Source: Sulfuritalea sp. (lineage in GTDB: Bacteria; Pseudomonadota; Gammaproteobacteria; Burkholderiales; Rhodocyclaceae). Taken from it: a stretch of DNA of 37,480 bases. Both the position numbers and the translations under genes were made by a program. This document shows, one piece after another, positions 7,901 through 16,241 of this stretch (positions are counted from its first letter, which is position 1; each line of letters opens with the position of its first letter). The stretch spans positions 1-37,480 of the forward strand of contig JAOTRV010000036.1 in assembly GCA_030247575.1 (NCBI GenBank), given 5' to 3'. Under the pieces are notes generated by a model that did no database searches, was not told the origin of the DNA, and saw only the letters and a program-made list of their open reading frames with translations.

Positions 7901-8969
7901 CGGCACCACCAACAGCGCCGACGAGGTGCGCGTCTGGCGCAATGCCAAAACGGTGTTCGCCGCAAAGCGCAGCGAATTGCAGCGCACCTGGAGCGAAACC
8001 AGCTTCCAGATCGCGCGGCTGCGCGACGATCCGGTCTGCGCGCAGGAAGAGTTCGATGCGCTGCTGGATGCCGACAATCCGGGTCTCAGCGTTCATCTGA
8101 CATTCAATACGTCCGCGACAGCGGACGCCGATATAGTAACCCCCGCCCGCGGGGCGGGGGCCGGGGGGTGGGGGGCCGATAATTCGCGCAGTATCGCGAT
8201 TCTGGGCCATCGGCCCAGAATCGCGATACTGCGCGAGCAGGGCGTCAACGGTCACGTTGAAATGGCGGCCGCCTTCGAACGGGCCGGCTTCGCGACCTAC
8301 GACGTGCACATGTCGGACCTGCAGTCGGGCCGCATTCATCTGGCCGACTTCAAGGGACTCGCCGCCTGCGGCGGCTTCTCCTATGGCGACGTGCTGGGCG
8401 CGGGGCAGGGCTGGGCCAAGTCGGTGTTGTTCAACGACCGTCTGCGCGACGAATTCACCGCCTTCTTCCATCGCGCCGACAGCTTCGCGCTGGGCGTCTG
8501 CAACGGCTGCCAGATGATGGCGCACCTGGCGCCGATCATCCCCGGCGCGAAGGACTGGCCGACTTTCCAGCGCAACCGCAGCGAGCAGTTCGAGGCGCGC
8601 GTGGTGATGGTCGCGATTCCGCAATCTCCCTCCATATTCCTCGCCGGCATGGCCGGCTCGAAGCTGCCCGTGGTGGTCAGCCACGGCGAGGGCCGCGCCG
8701 AGTTCGCCGCCAGTCTCGACGGCAAGGCGCTGGCGGCCATGCGCTACATCGACAATCGCGGAGCGGTGGCGACCTCCTATCCGTTCAATCCCAACGGCTC
8801 GCCCGACGGTCTGGCCGGCGTCACCACGGCCGACGGCCGCTTCACCATCATGATGCCGCACCCCGAGCGCACCTTCCGCAGCGTGCAGATGTCGTGGCAG
8901 CCCTCCGGGCTCGGCGAGGATGCGCCGTGGCTTGAGATGTTCCGCAACGCGCGTCGCTGGCTGGGCTGA
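4965..8969 (+). CDS. purL: Phosphoribosylformylglycinamidine synthase
   Basis: The large single-chain PurL (1334 residues) converts FGAR, glutamine and ATP to FGAM in purine synthesis. It has the expected order: an N-terminal PurS-like region, two AIR-synthase-type halves (for example NSEHCRHK near residue 221 and [21 protein letters not shown]-type segments near 300), and a C-terminal class I glutaminase. The glutaminase nucleophile is C1179 (GVCNGCQ), with H1299 and E1301 in PHPE completing the triad. The conserved glutaminase start ([13 protein letters not shown]) begins near residue 1083. Just before it, a linker of about 30 extra residues is encoded by three consecutive hairpins (8110-8236), which remain in frame. 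I compared it with E. coli PurL (about 1295 residues) from memory. The gene is single and unlinked to other pur genes. Confidence 0.97.
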   Translation: MAEFLALRGSAAFTASRLARLQKSVGDIVPDLRLTAEHWYFVELAAPLNADESARLKDLLGIPATLPAPPSGELLLVTPRLGTISPWSSKATDIARNCGFAAVKRIERGVAYHAAFHLAGKPARESTLAARLHDRMTESVLDSVDAARALFHHVAPQPLTTVDLLGGGPMAREALVKANTELGLALSADEIDYLVENFGKLGRNPTDVELMMFAQANSEHCRHKIFNASWTVDGEPQPLSLFGMIRETHKAHPEGTVVAYSDNAAVIEGASIRRFYPRADRGYAYGEETTHILAKVETHNHPTAISPFPGAATGSGGEIRDEGATGRGSKPKAGLCGFSVSDLKIPGYAQPWESGYGKPERIASALDIMIEGPIGAAAFNNEFGRPNLAGYFRSFEQEFDGEVRGYHKPIMIAGGLGNIAAEHSFKIRFPAGSLLIQLGGPGMLIGLGGGAASSMATGTNTADLDFASVQRGNPEIQRRAQEVIDRCWQQGDANPILAIHDVGAGGISNAMPELAHDAGRGAAFDLRAIPSEEPGMSPREIWSNEAQERYVLAIAPERLDEFRALCERERCPFAVLGVATDDGQLTVKDDHFGNKPVDMPMEVLLGKAPKLHRDARRKQVAMPPLDVAGIDLKEAALRVLRLPAVASKNFLVTIGDRSVGGFTARDQMVGPWQVPVADVAVTTMGYDTVRGECFAMGERTPLALLDAAASGRMAVGEVLTNLAAADVGEIGRIKLSANWMAAAGHGFEDAALFDTVKAVGIEFCPALGVSIPVGKDSLSMRTKWDEQGLAKQVSAPLSLIVTAFAAVDDVRRTLTPQLRPDAEAGETELLLIDLGQGRNRLGGSALAQVHGVSGDIVPDVDAALLKSFFGAIQKLNRDGKVLAYHDRSDGGLFATVCEMSFASHVGVSLNLDGLCYDPLMNDVDGSERFPQIAGRLRDRVIAALFNEELGAVLQIRLADRNVVMQTLRDAGLGACSHAIGTTNSADEVRVWRNAKTVFAAKRSELQRTWSETSFQIARLRDDPVCAQEEFDALLDADNPGLSVHLTFNTSATADADIVTPARGAGAGGWGADNSRSIAILGHRPRIAILREQGVNGHVEMAAAFERAGFATYDVHMSDLQSGRIHLADFKGLAACGGFSYGDVLGAGQGWAKSVLFNDRLRDEFTAFFHRADSFALGVCNGCQMMAHLAPIIPGAKDWPTFQRNRSEQFEARVVMVAIPQSPSIFLAGMAGSKLPVVVSHGEGRAEFAASLDGKALAAMRYIDNRGAVATSYPFNPNGSPDGLAGVTTADGRFTIMMPHPERTFRSVQMSWQPSGLGEDAPWLEMFRNARRWLG
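8110..8127. repeat. In-frame hairpin 1 in purL, TGTC-loop palindrome
   Basis: CGTCCGC (8110-8116) pairs with GCGGACG (8121-8127) around GACA. Read on the minus strand, its core CCGCTGTCGCGG is identical to the core of the palindrome upstream of fabD (26625-26640). This points to a dispersed REP-like repeat family. It lies inside purL coding sequence without breaking the frame. Confidence 0.7.
8140..8160. repeat. In-frame hairpin 2 in purL, all-GC palindrome
   Basis: CCCCCGCCC (8140-8148) pairs perfectly with GGGCGGGGG (8152-8160) around GCG, followed by a G-rich run (8163-8175). It codes for a low-complexity PARGAGAGG-type stretch of PurL. Such sequence is unusual for a conserved enzyme and more like intergenic repeat DNA. 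Confidence 0.7.
8184..8236. repeat. Perfect 25-bp inverted repeat inside purL
   Basis: Arms 8184-8208 and 8212-8236 are exact reverse complements with only ATC between them. I checked all 25 base pairs by position. The right arm encodes the conserved start of the glutaminase domain (PRIAILRE). The left arm is an inverted copy of the same DNA and encodes SRSIAILG in frame, because the ATCGCGAT core reads as I-A-I in both directions. It therefore looks like an inverted duplication of purL's own codons. Confidence 0.9.
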
Positions 8970-9057
8970 AGCACCAGAAGTTTCCAAAGGGATGCACCGC
9001 GTCGCCGTAGCCGGCTGACTATGCAAAGTCGGCCGTGGAGGGACGGCGGCACAAACA

Positions 9058-9085
9058 AAAAACGGGAGCCGAGGCTCCCGTTTTT
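9058..9085. terminator. Bidirectional terminator between purL and ppi
   Basis: AAAAACGGGAGCC (9058-9070) pairs with GGCTCCCGTTTTT (9073-9085). The GC stem is flanked by A and T tracts, so it can stop transcription in both directions. It sits between the convergent purL and prolyl isomerase genes. Confidence 0.9.
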
Positions 9086-9104
9086 GTCGATGCGGTGTTC
9101 CGGC

Positions 9105-9902
9105 TTATTCGACCTTGGCCTTGGCGCGCAGGTCGTCGATGTGCTTTTGCACCTGACGCTGCGTCAGTTGCTGGCCGATCTGGCCCTTGGCTTCTTCGAT
9201 GCCCGGCAACTTGAGTTCGCGGGTGTCTTCGAGCTGGATCACGTGCCAGCCGAAGTCGCTCTTTACCGGAGTTTCGGTGAACTTGCCTTTTTCCAGCTTG
9301 GTCATGGCCGCCGAGAAGGGCGGCACGAAGGAGGCGGGATTGGCCCAGCCGAGGTCTCCGCCGCGATCCTTGGAGCCGGGGTCCTTCGACTCCTTGGCCA
9401 GATCTTCGATCTTTTCGCCCTTCTTCAGCTTGGCGATGATCGCCTTGGCATCGTCTTCCTTCTCGACCAGGATGTGGCGTGCCTTGTATTCCTTGTTGCC
9501 CAGCTTGGCCTTGATCTCCTCGTATTCCTTCTTGATCTGGTCCTCGGTGACCGGGTGGGTTTTCACGTAGTCGTTGAGGTAGGCGCCGATCAGCACGCCT
9601 TGGCGGGCAAGATCCATCTGGCCTTGAACCTCGGGCTTCTTGTCGAAGCCTTTCTTGATCGATTCCTGGGTCAGGATTTCGCGGCGAACGAGTTCCTCGG
9701 TCACCGCCTTGCGCAGCTCCGGCGAGTCGGGCTGGCCCTGGGCGGCCTGGCCGGCGATCAGCGCATCGGCGCGGACCTTGGGGATGGCCTTGCCATTGAC
9801 GGTGGCGAAGGTCGCGGATTCCTTCTTCTGGGCAAAGGCGGGAGCTGCGCTCACCGAGACGGCGAAGGCGAGCAGGATGGCATTGAGGAGAGTGCGGTTC
9901 AT
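9105..9902 (-). CDS. Periplasmic parvulin-type peptidyl-prolyl isomerase
   Basis: A 265-residue protein of the SurA/PpiC/PrsA type. A signal peptide is clear: charged start MNR, hydrophobic core, and AFA before QKKES, with cleavage after about residue 24. A helical chaperone-like region (about 30-130) is followed by a parvulin domain (about 135-240). The parvulin domain shows KARHILVEKEDDAKAII, the segment DLGWANPASFVPPF, and FGWHVIQL near its end. It would help fold exported proteins. The start has AGGAACC upstream. It is the last gene of the minus-strand run msrB-yciB-yciI-bolA-ppi and ends at a strong terminator. Confidence 0.9.
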   Translation of the reverse strand: MNRTLLNAILLAFAVSVSAAPAFAQKKESATFATVNGKAIPKVRADALIAGQAAQGQPDSPELRKAVTEELVRREILTQESIKKGFDKKPEVQGQMDLARQGVLIGAYLNDYVKTHPVTEDQIKKEYEEIKAKLGNKEYKARHILVEKEDDAKAIIAKLKKGEKIEDLAKESKDPGSKDRGGDLGWANPASFVPPFSAAMTKLEKGKFTETPVKSDFGWHVIQLEDTRELKLPGIEEAKGQIGQQLTQRQVQKHIDDLRAKAKVE

Positions 9903-9935
9903 CGTGGTTCCTGATATGTGTGTATTACGGGTTTG

Positions 9936-10199
9936 TCATTTTTCGTCGGGGGTTCTGGCGTCGATGCTGAGTGCGTGAATTTCCTTCTTCATCAACGGCC
10001 CCAAGGCATCATACACCAAGCGATGTCTTTCCATTGTCCTGCAGCCGGCGAAGCGCGACGAGACAATCGCCAGCCGGAAATGGCCGCCGCCGCCGCGGGC
10101 GCCTTCGTGGCCGGCATGTCTGGCCGAGTCGTCGATGATGTCCACGGAGGCTGGTTCCAGCGCGGCCAGTTTCTCGCGCATGGCGTCGATCACGCTCAT
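9936..10199 (-). CDS. bolA: BolA-family protein
   Basis: An 87-residue BolA/IbaG fold protein. The family pattern is visible: the acidic loop [13 protein letters not shown], the strand [13 protein letters not shown], and the helix [22 protein letters not shown] near the end. BolA proteins pair with monothiol glutaredoxins through a shared iron-sulfur cluster and affect iron handling and cell shape. The start overlaps the stop of the preceding yciI gene by four bases (ATGA), so the two are coupled. BolA is more likely than IbaG because of the length and the RHAGH motif. Confidence 0.9.
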   Translation of the reverse strand: MSVIDAMREKLAALEPASVDIIDDSARHAGHEGARGGGGHFRLAIVSSRFAGCRTMERHRLVYDALGPLMKKEIHALSIDARTPDEK

Positions 10200-10501
10200 G
10201 AGCGGGGGAACACCTGCTTGAAGGGGCGCACCGTGACACGGGCATACACTCCGGCGGCGACATAGGGATCGGCGTCGGCCCAGGCCTGCGCCGCGGCGAG
10301 CGAGTCGAACTCGGCGACGATCAGGCTGCCGCAGAAGCCCGCCGGCCCCGGGTCGGGGCTGTCGATCGCGGGGCAGGGGCCGCCCAGCACCATGCGGCCG
10401 GCGGCTTCCAGTTCGACCAGGCGGGCGAGGTGGGCGGGGCGGGCGGCGAGGCGGTTATCGAGACTGTTCGGCACGTCTTCGCCGACGATTGCGTAGAGCA
10501 C
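10196..10501 (-). CDS. yciI: YciI-family protein
   Basis: A 101-residue protein with the YciI ferredoxin-like fold. Visible family features are [13 protein letters not shown] at the start, [22 protein letters not shown], the segment [23 protein letters not shown], and a C-terminal [10 protein letters not shown] strand. The conserved His and Asp (in PAHL and ADADPY) are present. The biochemical role of YciI is not settled. It lies between yciB and bolA in a conserved minus-strand order and overlaps bolA by four bases. Confidence 0.9.
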   Translation of the reverse strand: MLYAIVGEDVPNSLDNRLAARPAHLARLVELEAAGRMVLGGPCPAIDSPDPGPAGFCGSLIVAEFDSLAAAQAWADADPYVAAGVYARVTVRPFKQVFPRS

Positions 10502-10568
10502 TAGGGTTTCTCCGATGGGCCGTTCCGATGGGAGGCCGTGTTGAATTGTCGAGCGAAGCGAGCCGTGG

Positions 10569-11138
10569 TCATCCCTTTCCCTGCGGGGGCTGGGGGGATG
10601 GCTGTTCCTTCTCGTCCGGAATGTATTTCGCGAGCACGATGCCCTGGATGATGATGAATGCGATCATCAGCCCCATGCCGCCGAAGAGCTTGAAGCTGAC
10701 CCAGGTGTCGGTGCTGAAGTTGAACGCGACCCACAGGTTGGCCACGCCCATGACCGCGAAGAAACCGACCCAGGCCAGATTGAGCCGGCTCCAGAGCGCG
10801 TCGGGCAGTTGCACTTCCTTTTCGAGCATGGCGCGGATCAGGTTCTTGCCGAAGAATTGCGCGGAGCCGAACAGGGTGACCGCGAACAGCCAGTAGAGCA
10901 CGGTCGGCTTCCATTTGATGAAGGTTTCGTCATGCAGGAGCAGGGTTGCGCCGCCGAACACCACCACCAGGGCGAGGCTGATCCAGAGCATGGTGTCCAC
11001 CTTGCCGTGGCGATGCCAGACCCAGCCGATCTGCGCCGCCGTGGCGGCGATCACCACGCCGGTGGCGACGTAGATGTCGAAGGCCTTGAAGGCGGCGAAG
11101 AAGAGGATGATCGGAAACAGGTCGAAGAGGAATTTCAT
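10569..11138 (-). CDS. yciB: Inner-membrane septation protein YciB
   Basis: A 189-residue integral membrane protein with about five hydrophobic helices, beginning [19 protein letters not shown]. Other family-typical segments are [30 protein letters not shown] and the late [18 protein letters not shown]. Family knowledge: YciB (septation protein A, formerly IspZ) sits in the inner membrane and helps coordinate envelope synthesis and division. The frame stays open far upstream, but the start at 11136-11138 is chosen because it gives the canonical N terminus. The C-terminal tail ([15 protein letters not shown]) is proline-rich and may be repeat-derived. Confidence 0.93.
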   Translation of the reverse strand: MKFLFDLFPIILFFAAFKAFDIYVATGVVIAATAAQIGWVWHRHGKVDTMLWISLALVVVFGGATLLLHDETFIKWKPTVLYWLFAVTLFGSAQFFGKNLIRAMLEKEVQLPDALWSRLNLAWVGFFAVMGVANLWVAFNFSTDTWVSFKLFGGMGLMIAFIIIQGIVLAKYIPDEKEQPSPQPPQGKG

Positions 11139-11155
11139 GGGCGGGATTGTAGCGG

Positions 11156-11560
11156 TTACTTCTGTTTGTCGAGGTCGATCGAGGCTGAGTTTATGCAGTA
11201 GCGTAAACCTGTCGGTGCCGGCCCGTCGGGAAACACATGGCCCAGATGGGCGCCGCAGTTGCTGCAGACGACCTCGGTGCGGCGCATGAAAAGGCTGTTG
11301 TCGGCGATCTCGGTGATGCCTTGCGCATTTACCGGCGCCGTGAAGCTGGGCCAGCCGCAGCCGGAGTCGAACTTCGTCGTCGATTCGAACAGCGGCTCGC
11401 CGCAACCGATGCAGCGATAGGTGCCCGGGTCTTTGCAGTCCCAGTATTCGCCGCTGAAGGCGCGCTCGGTGCCTTTCTCGCGGGCGACATGGTATTGCAT
11501 GGGCGTAAGCTGCGCGCGCCATTCGGCTTCGGTCTTGCTGATCTTGGGTTTGGTGCTCAT
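11156..11560 (-). CDS. msrB: Peptide-methionine (R)-S-oxide reductase
   Basis: A 134-residue MsrB that reduces methionine-R-sulfoxide in proteins using thioredoxin. The zinc site is complete: C50/C53 (CIGC) and C99/C102 (CSNC). The catalytic cysteine is C122 in RYCINSAS, and C68 in GCGWPSF is a likely resolving residue. There is no signal peptide, so it is cytoplasmic. GGAGG precedes the ATG. It is the first gene of the minus-strand run and is divergent from dadA. Confidence 0.96.
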   Translation of the reverse strand: MSTKPKISKTEAEWRAQLTPMQYHVAREKGTERAFSGEYWDCKDPGTYRCIGCGEPLFESTTKFDSGCGWPSFTAPVNAQGITEIADNSLFMRRTEVVCSNCGAHLGHVFPDGPAPTGLRYCINSASIDLDKQK

Positions 11561-11580
11561 GGATGCCTCCGGGCGCTGAC

Positions 11581-11586
11581 TATAAT
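11581..11586 (+). promoter_or_regulatory. Putative -10 element of dadA
   Basis: A perfect TATAAT lies 55 bases before the dadA start, in the short gap between the divergent msrB and dadA genes. No convincing -35 box lies 16-18 bases upstream. The assignment rests on the -10 match and its position. Confidence 0.4.
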
Positions 11587-11640
11587 CGCGGCCATGGCGA
11601 GTGAGATCGACTTTTGCACAAATAGTTTCGGGGGCAGCCG

Positions 11641-12894
11641 ATGCGCGTGACCGTGCTCGGCGCCGGCGTGGTCGGCGTCACCAGCGCCTGGTACCTCGCG
11701 GCGGATGGTCACGAAGTCACGGTCATCGAGCGCCAGCCGCTGCCGGCGCAGGAAACCAGCTTCGCCAATGGCGGCCAGATTTCCGTCAGCCATGCCGAAC
11801 CCTGGGCCAACCCGCGGGCGCCATGGAAAGCCCTGCAATGGCTGGGTCGCGAGGACGCTCCGCTGCTGTGGCGGCTGCGTGCCGATCCGGCGCAATGGGC
11901 CTGGGGTTTGCGTTTCCTGCGCGAATGCACGACGGCGCGGGCGCGGGCCAATGTCGGCGCCATCGTGCGCCTCGGGCTGGCCAGCCGCGCCTTGCTGCAG
12001 TCGCTGCGTCGCGAACTCGCGCTCGAATACCACCATCTCGAACGCGGCATCCTGCATTTCTATACCGATCCCGCCGAATTCGAGCACGCGCTGCCGCAGG
12101 CCGCGCTGATGCGCGAATACGGCTGCGACCGGGTGCCGCAGACGGCGGCCGAGTGCGTCGCGATCGAGCCGGCGCTGGCGGGCTCGCGGGTGCCGGTGGT
12201 GGGCGGCACCTATACCGCCGGCGATGAATCGGGCGATGCGAGATGTTTCACCGAAGCACTGGCGCGACATGCCGCGGCGCGCGGCGTGCGCTTCCGTTAC
12301 GGCGAAACCGCGACCGCGCTGCTGCGCGAAGGCGGCAGGCTCGCCGGCGTGCGGCTGGCTTCGGCGGAAACCCTCGACGCCGACCTCACGGTGCTCGCGC
12401 TGGGCAGCCACTCGCCGCTGCTGTTGCGGCCGCTGGGCCTGCGCCTGCCGGTGTACCCGGCCAAGGGCTATTCGGCGACGCTGACGCTGCCCGAAGGCAT
12501 TGCGGCGCCGTCGGTGAGCCTCACCGACGACGGCTACAAGATCGTGATGTCGCGCCTCGGCCAGACCCTGCGTGTGGCCGGCACGGCGGAATTCAATGGC
12601 TACGACACCTCGCTCAACGCGGCACGCTGCGCGGCCTTGCTGACCCGCACGCGGGAGATATTTCCGGCGCTCGCGGCAGTGAATCGGGTCGACTACTGGG
12701 CCGGGTTGCGGCCCGCCACGCCGGGCAACGTGCCGTTGATCGGAGACATGGCCGCTGCCGGACTGGCCGGTTTGTGGCTCAACACCGGCCACGGCACGCT
12801 GGGCTGGACTCTGGCGTGCGGTTCGGCGCGGCTGCTGGCCGATCTGGCCGCCGGGCGCGATCCGGGTCTGGACGCGACGCCCTACCGGTTCTGA
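11641..12894 (+). CDS. dadA: D-amino acid dehydrogenase small subunit
   Basis: A 417-residue FAD flavoprotein of the DadA type, which oxidises D-amino acids and passes electrons to the respiratory chain. The N terminus is the FAD-binding fold [19 protein letters not shown] with GAGVVG at 7-12. Family segments [19 protein letters not shown] and [10 protein letters not shown], and the C-terminal [12 protein letters not shown] and [16 protein letters not shown], are all present. A purine-rich stretch (GGGGGCAG) precedes the ATG. No alanine racemase (dadX) is adjacent. Confidence 0.93.
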   Translation: MRVTVLGAGVVGVTSAWYLAADGHEVTVIERQPLPAQETSFANGGQISVSHAEPWANPRAPWKALQWLGREDAPLLWRLRADPAQWAWGLRFLRECTTARARANVGAIVRLGLASRALLQSLRRELALEYHHLERGILHFYTDPAEFEHALPQAALMREYGCDRVPQTAAECVAIEPALAGSRVPVVGGTYTAGDESGDARCFTEALARHAAARGVRFRYGETATALLREGGRLAGVRLASAETLDADLTVLALGSHSPLLLRPLGLRLPVYPAKGYSATLTLPEGIAAPSVSLTDDGYKIVMSRLGQTLRVAGTAEFNGYDTSLNAARCAALLTRTREIFPALAAVNRVDYWAGLRPATPGNVPLIGDMAAAGLAGLWLNTGHGTLGWTLACGSARLLADLAAGRDPGLDATPYRF

Positions 12895-12929
12895 GTCGCC
12901 ATGTCGCCGGCGTCGACTCCCGGGCCTGC

Positions 12930-14099
12930 TCAGTGCAGATGCCGCGGCGTCGTCTCGGCCTGTTCTTCGGGCAGTTCGGCGTGCACCGGTTCGCCTTCCG
13001 GATTCGGATAGAGCGGGGCGCCGCAGTCGTCGCAGAATTCCAGCGGGAAGCGCTGGTCGAGCATCAGCACGGTGGCGACGCCTGCCTCTCGCAGCGCGGT
13101 TTCGATCTGCGCCGGCGTATCGTGGTTTTCGTCTTCGTGTTCGAGCAGCGGCCAGACCACGCCATGCACCACGTCGCTGCTGCCGCGCAGGGTGAAGCCG
13201 ATGCGGTACTCCTCGAGCTGGCGATCATGGAAGGGGGCGACCACGGCACGCAGCTCGGTGGCTGGCTGGTTCAGCACGGTCTGCAGGAAGGCCGTGGCGG
13301 CGCGCAGCGACCAGGGGCGCGAGGCGCGGTCGGCGTCGCGCACGGCAGCATGGTAGGCCAGCACCGGCAGGAACTCGATGGCGCAGGCGGGCAGCAGCGG
13401 ACGCAGCGCGTCGCCGCCCTGCAGCGCCCACTGGCGGAAGGATTCGGCCGGGTCGCCGTCGTCTTCCTGCCAGCGAAACAGTGCCGCGCCGCGCGGCGCG
13501 GCGACGACACCCAGCAGGTAGCGCGTGTCGGAGAGGAAACTCATGGTCTCCTGCAGTTGCGTCGGGTCGATTTTCAGGGTGCGGCCGTGGACGGCAGCCT
13601 TGGCCAGCTTTTCGGCCAGTAGCGCGGTGTCGACGTAGTTCTGCGGCAACTGGTCGGGACTGAAGAGCATGTCGGCCAGGCCGAGCCTGGCGTCGGCGGC
13701 AAGGACATGTGCCTGCAGATGCACCCGCACGGCGTCCAGTTGCGCCTGCGGGATGGCGCCCGACGGAATCTGGAAGCGCGACCATGCCAGCAGTGGCACG
13801 GCGATCATCAGCGCATCCATGCCGCCGGCTTCGACGCGGCGCGCTTCGGCGCAGGATTCGATCATGTCGGCCAGTTCGTCATAGGCACGCGAGCCGCCGT
13901 TGTACAACTGGTCGAGCACGGAAATCAGGGTTTCCTCGGCGCCATCGGCCAACAGGCGGTTGATGTGTGCCGCGAGGCGGGTTTCCCAGAAGGCATCCTC
14001 GATCCGGTTCGATGATTGGCTCAGCCGTGTGGCCAGGCGCGTCAGGAGTTCGGAGTCCGGCGTCTGGCGGGCGCGGCGCGGAAGGCGGTTGCGTTTCAT
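12930..14099 (-). CDS. Conserved protein of unknown function (DUF2863-like)
   Basis: A 389-residue soluble protein starting with a basic stretch (MKRNRLPRRAR). From memory it matches DUF2863, a family of betaproteobacteria with no known function. An all-helical first third (about 15-100) is followed by mixed domains. The tail has FCDDCGAPLYPNPEGE (about 352-367), where the CxxC resembles a small zinc site. The very end is acidic and histidine-containing. It is convergent with dadA (35-base gap) and divergent from the phosphate genes. The gene looks intact; no function is proposed. Confidence 0.65.
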   Translation of the reverse strand: MKRNRLPRRARQTPDSELLTRLATRLSQSSNRIEDAFWETRLAAHINRLLADGAEETLISVLDQLYNGGSRAYDELADMIESCAEARRVEAGGMDALMIAVPLLAWSRFQIPSGAIPQAQLDAVRVHLQAHVLAADARLGLADMLFSPDQLPQNYVDTALLAEKLAKAAVHGRTLKIDPTQLQETMSFLSDTRYLLGVVAAPRGAALFRWQEDDGDPAESFRQWALQGGDALRPLLPACAIEFLPVLAYHAAVRDADRASRPWSLRAATAFLQTVLNQPATELRAVVAPFHDRQLEEYRIGFTLRGSSDVVHGVVWPLLEHEDENHDTPAQIETALREAGVATVLMLDQRFPLEFCDDCGAPLYPNPEGEPVHAELPEEQAETTPRHLH

Positions 14100-14190
14100 T
14101 GGAGGACGATGCCGAAGAGATATGCCGGCGGGGGCGGCGAAGCAGGATTCTACCAGTTGGCCGGAAGCGGGGCTGACTGCCAGAAGCTGC

Positions 14191-14196
14191 TAAAAT
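14191..14196 (+). promoter_or_regulatory. Putative -10 element of the DUF47-pit operon
   Basis: TAAAAT lies 32 bases before the DUF47 start, in the gap after the divergent DUF2863 gene. The -35 region is not convincing, and no Pho-box repeat was recognised. Low confidence. Confidence 0.3.
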
Positions 14197-14228
14197 CCGC
14201 CGGTCCTTTTTGCCAGCGGTGGTGTTTG

Positions 14229-14867
14229 ATGTTCTCCAAATTGATGCCCAAAGAGGCCAAGTTCTTCGATTTGTTCAACGCCCACGCCGATCTGGTGGTC
14301 AAGGGCGGACGGCAACTGGTGGTCCTGGTGGATGATCTGGGCAAAGGCCCGGAAGTGCTGGCGCAGCACGTGCAGGCGATCGACGAAATCGAGACCACGG
14401 CGGACAAGATCACCCACGAAACCATCGCCCTGCTGCATACCTCCTTCAATACGCCGCTGGATCGCGACGAAATCCATCAACTGATCATGCGCATGGATGA
14501 CATCCTGGACCTGATTCAGGATTTCGCCGAGGCCATGTATCTCTACGACATACGCCAGCTGACGCCGGAGGCCAGGCAGCTTTCGGATATTGTCGCCTCC
14601 AGTTGCGAGCGGGTCAGATCGGCGGTCATCCTGCTCAACAAGATGGACAATGCGCCGGCCATGCTCAAGCTGTGCCGCGAAATCGACCAGCTCGAATCCG
14701 ATGCCGACCGCGCCATGCGCACCGGGATCACCAAGCTGTTCCGCGAAGAAGCCGATGTGCGCCATCTGATCAAGATGAAGGGCATCTACGAGCTGCTGGA
14801 GTCGGTGACCGATCGCGCGGAGGACGTGGCCAACATCATCGAGGGCATCATCCTCGAGAACTCCTGA
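14229..14867 (+). CDS. DUF47 (PhoU-like) phosphate transport regulator
   Basis: A 212-residue, all-helical cytoplasmic protein of the PhoU/DUF47 type, beginning MFSKLMPKEAKFFDLFNAHA. Family metal-binding segments are visible: DEIETTADKITHE (about 57-69), the helix RDEIHQLIMRMDDILDLIQDFAEAM, and a second-half repeat of the pattern, REIDQLESDADRA. Such proteins usually sit next to and modulate Pit phosphate transporters, as here, with nine bases between the genes. The frame is open further upstream, but this ATG gives the conserved N terminus. Confidence 0.92.
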   Translation: MFSKLMPKEAKFFDLFNAHADLVVKGGRQLVVLVDDLGKGPEVLAQHVQAIDEIETTADKITHETIALLHTSFNTPLDRDEIHQLIMRMDDILDLIQDFAEAMYLYDIRQLTPEARQLSDIVASSCERVRSAVILLNKMDNAPAMLKLCREIDQLESDADRAMRTGITKLFREEADVRHLIKMKGIYELLESVTDRAEDVANIIEGIILENS

Positions 14868-14876
14868 GCGACCGTC

Positions 14877-15884
14877 ATGCAAGCGGTCGAGATGAGTCTG
14901 ACGGTGATCGTGGTGCTGGTGCTGCTGGCGCTTGCCTTCGATTTCATGAACGGCTTCCACGATGCGGCGAATTCCATCGCCACCATCGTTTCGACAGGCG
15001 TATTGAAACCGCAGCACGCCGTGGCCTGGGCGGCCTTCTTCAACGTCGTGGCGATTGCGGTGTTCCAGCTCAAGGTGGCCAGCACGATCGGCAAGGGCAC
15101 CATCGATCCGAACATCGTCGACCACTATGTGGTGTTCGGCGCGCTGATCGGCGCCATCGCCTGGAACATCATCACCTGGTATTACGGCATTCCATCCAGT
15201 TCGTCCCATGCCCTGATCGGCGGGCTGGCCGGCGCCGCGATGGCCAAGGCCGGCACCGGCTCCCTGGTCTGGGCCGGCATCGGCAAGGTGGTGGCCTTCA
15301 TCCTGGTTGCGCCGCTTCTCGGTTTCATCCTCGGCGGCGCGCTGATGGTGACAGTCGCCTGGCTATGCAACCGAAGTACGCCGCGCAAGGTGGACAAGGG
15401 TTTCCGCCGTCTGCAACTGGCATCGGCCGCTGCCTACAGCCTCGGCCACGGCGGCAACGACGCGCAGAAAACCATCGGCATCATCTGGATGCTGCTGCTC
15501 GCCGCCGGTATTTCGAAGGCCGATGAATCGGTGCCGATGTGGGTGGTGATCTCCTGCTACACGGCGATGGGCCTCGGCACCATGTTCGGCGGCTGGCGCA
15601 TCGTCAAGACCATGGGCCAGCGCATCACCAAGTTGAGGCCGGTGGGCGGCTTTTGCGCCGAGACCGGCGGCGCCATCACCTTGTTCCTCGCGACCGGCCT
15701 CGGCATTCCGGTGTCCACCACGCATACGATTACCGGCGCCATCGTCGGCGTCGGCACTTCCAAGGGGCCCAGCAACGTGCGTTGGGGCGTGGCGGGCGGG
15801 ATCGTCTGGGCCTGGATTCTGACCATTCCGGCCAGCGCCCTGATCGCCGCGGTCGCCTGGTGGCTGGGGCGTTTTCTGCTGTAA
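14877..15884 (+). CDS. pit: Low-affinity inorganic phosphate transporter (PiT family)
   Basis: A 335-residue membrane protein of the PiT family, which moves metal-phosphate with protons or sodium. The duplicated family signature is present: FDFMNGFHDAANSIATIV near the start and YSLGHGGNDAQKTIGII in the second half. About nine to ten hydrophobic helices are seen, including the PSSSSHALIGGLAGA and PVSTTHTITGAIVG re-entrant segments. The annotated ATG lies nine bases after the DUF47 stop; an in-frame ATG five codons later (14892) is an alternative. It forms an operon with the PhoU-like gene. Confidence 0.95.
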   Translation: MQAVEMSLTVIVVLVLLALAFDFMNGFHDAANSIATIVSTGVLKPQHAVAWAAFFNVVAIAVFQLKVASTIGKGTIDPNIVDHYVVFGALIGAIAWNIITWYYGIPSSSSHALIGGLAGAAMAKAGTGSLVWAGIGKVVAFILVAPLLGFILGGALMVTVAWLCNRSTPRKVDKGFRRLQLASAAAYSLGHGGNDAQKTIGIIWMLLLAAGISKADESVPMWVVISCYTAMGLGTMFGGWRIVKTMGQRITKLRPVGGFCAETGGAITLFLATGLGIPVSTTHTITGAIVGVGTSKGPSNVRWGVAGGIVWAWILTIPASALIAAVAWWLGRFLL

Positions 15885-15890
15885 GTCGCC

Positions 15891-16241
15891 GTGAGCCCGT
15901 GTCAGGCCTGCGGCGCATGCTGCGCCAGCTACCGCGTCTCGTTCCACAGCGAAGAAGTTGACGACATGCCGGGCGGCCGGGTTCCCGCCGGGCTGGTCGA
16001 GTCGGTCGGTTCGCGACTGGTTTGCATGCGCGGCACGGCGGCCTCGCCATCGCGCTGCGTGGCGCTGCGCGGACGCATCGGCGAAGCGGTTGCCTGCGCC
16101 ATTTACGAATTCCGCCCCGGCGCCTGTCGCGATTTCGCGCCGCTGGCCGCAGTAGGCCGTGGCGATGAGGCCTGCAACGAGGCGCGGCGGCGCCATCACC
16201 TGCCGCCGCTGGTTCCCGCGCCGGTTCCCTTTTCGGCATGA
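15891..16241 (+). CDS. YkgJ-family cysteine-cluster protein
   Basis: A 116-residue protein beginning with GTG, six bases after the pit stop. The N-terminal motif CQACGACC (residues 4-11) with later cysteines (RLVCMRG, SRCVAL, VACAIYEFRPGACRDF) matches the YkgJ zinc- or iron-chelating family. The FRPGACRDF segment is its hallmark. The exact function is unknown. The stop overlaps the start of the EamA transporter by four bases (ATGA), so it is part of a tight operon. Confidence 0.85.
   Translation: MSPCQACGACCASYRVSFHSEEVDDMPGGRVPAGLVESVGSRLVCMRGTAASPSRCVALRGRIGEAVACAIYEFRPGACRDFAPLAAVGRGDEACNEARRRHHLPPLVPAPVPFSA

Noticed and set aside
4854-9026. A 1390-codon open frame on the minus strand opposite purL
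   Set aside because: It mirrors purL codon by codon, has low-complexity His/Arg/Gly-rich sequence and no recognisable domain; it is a product of high GC third positions.
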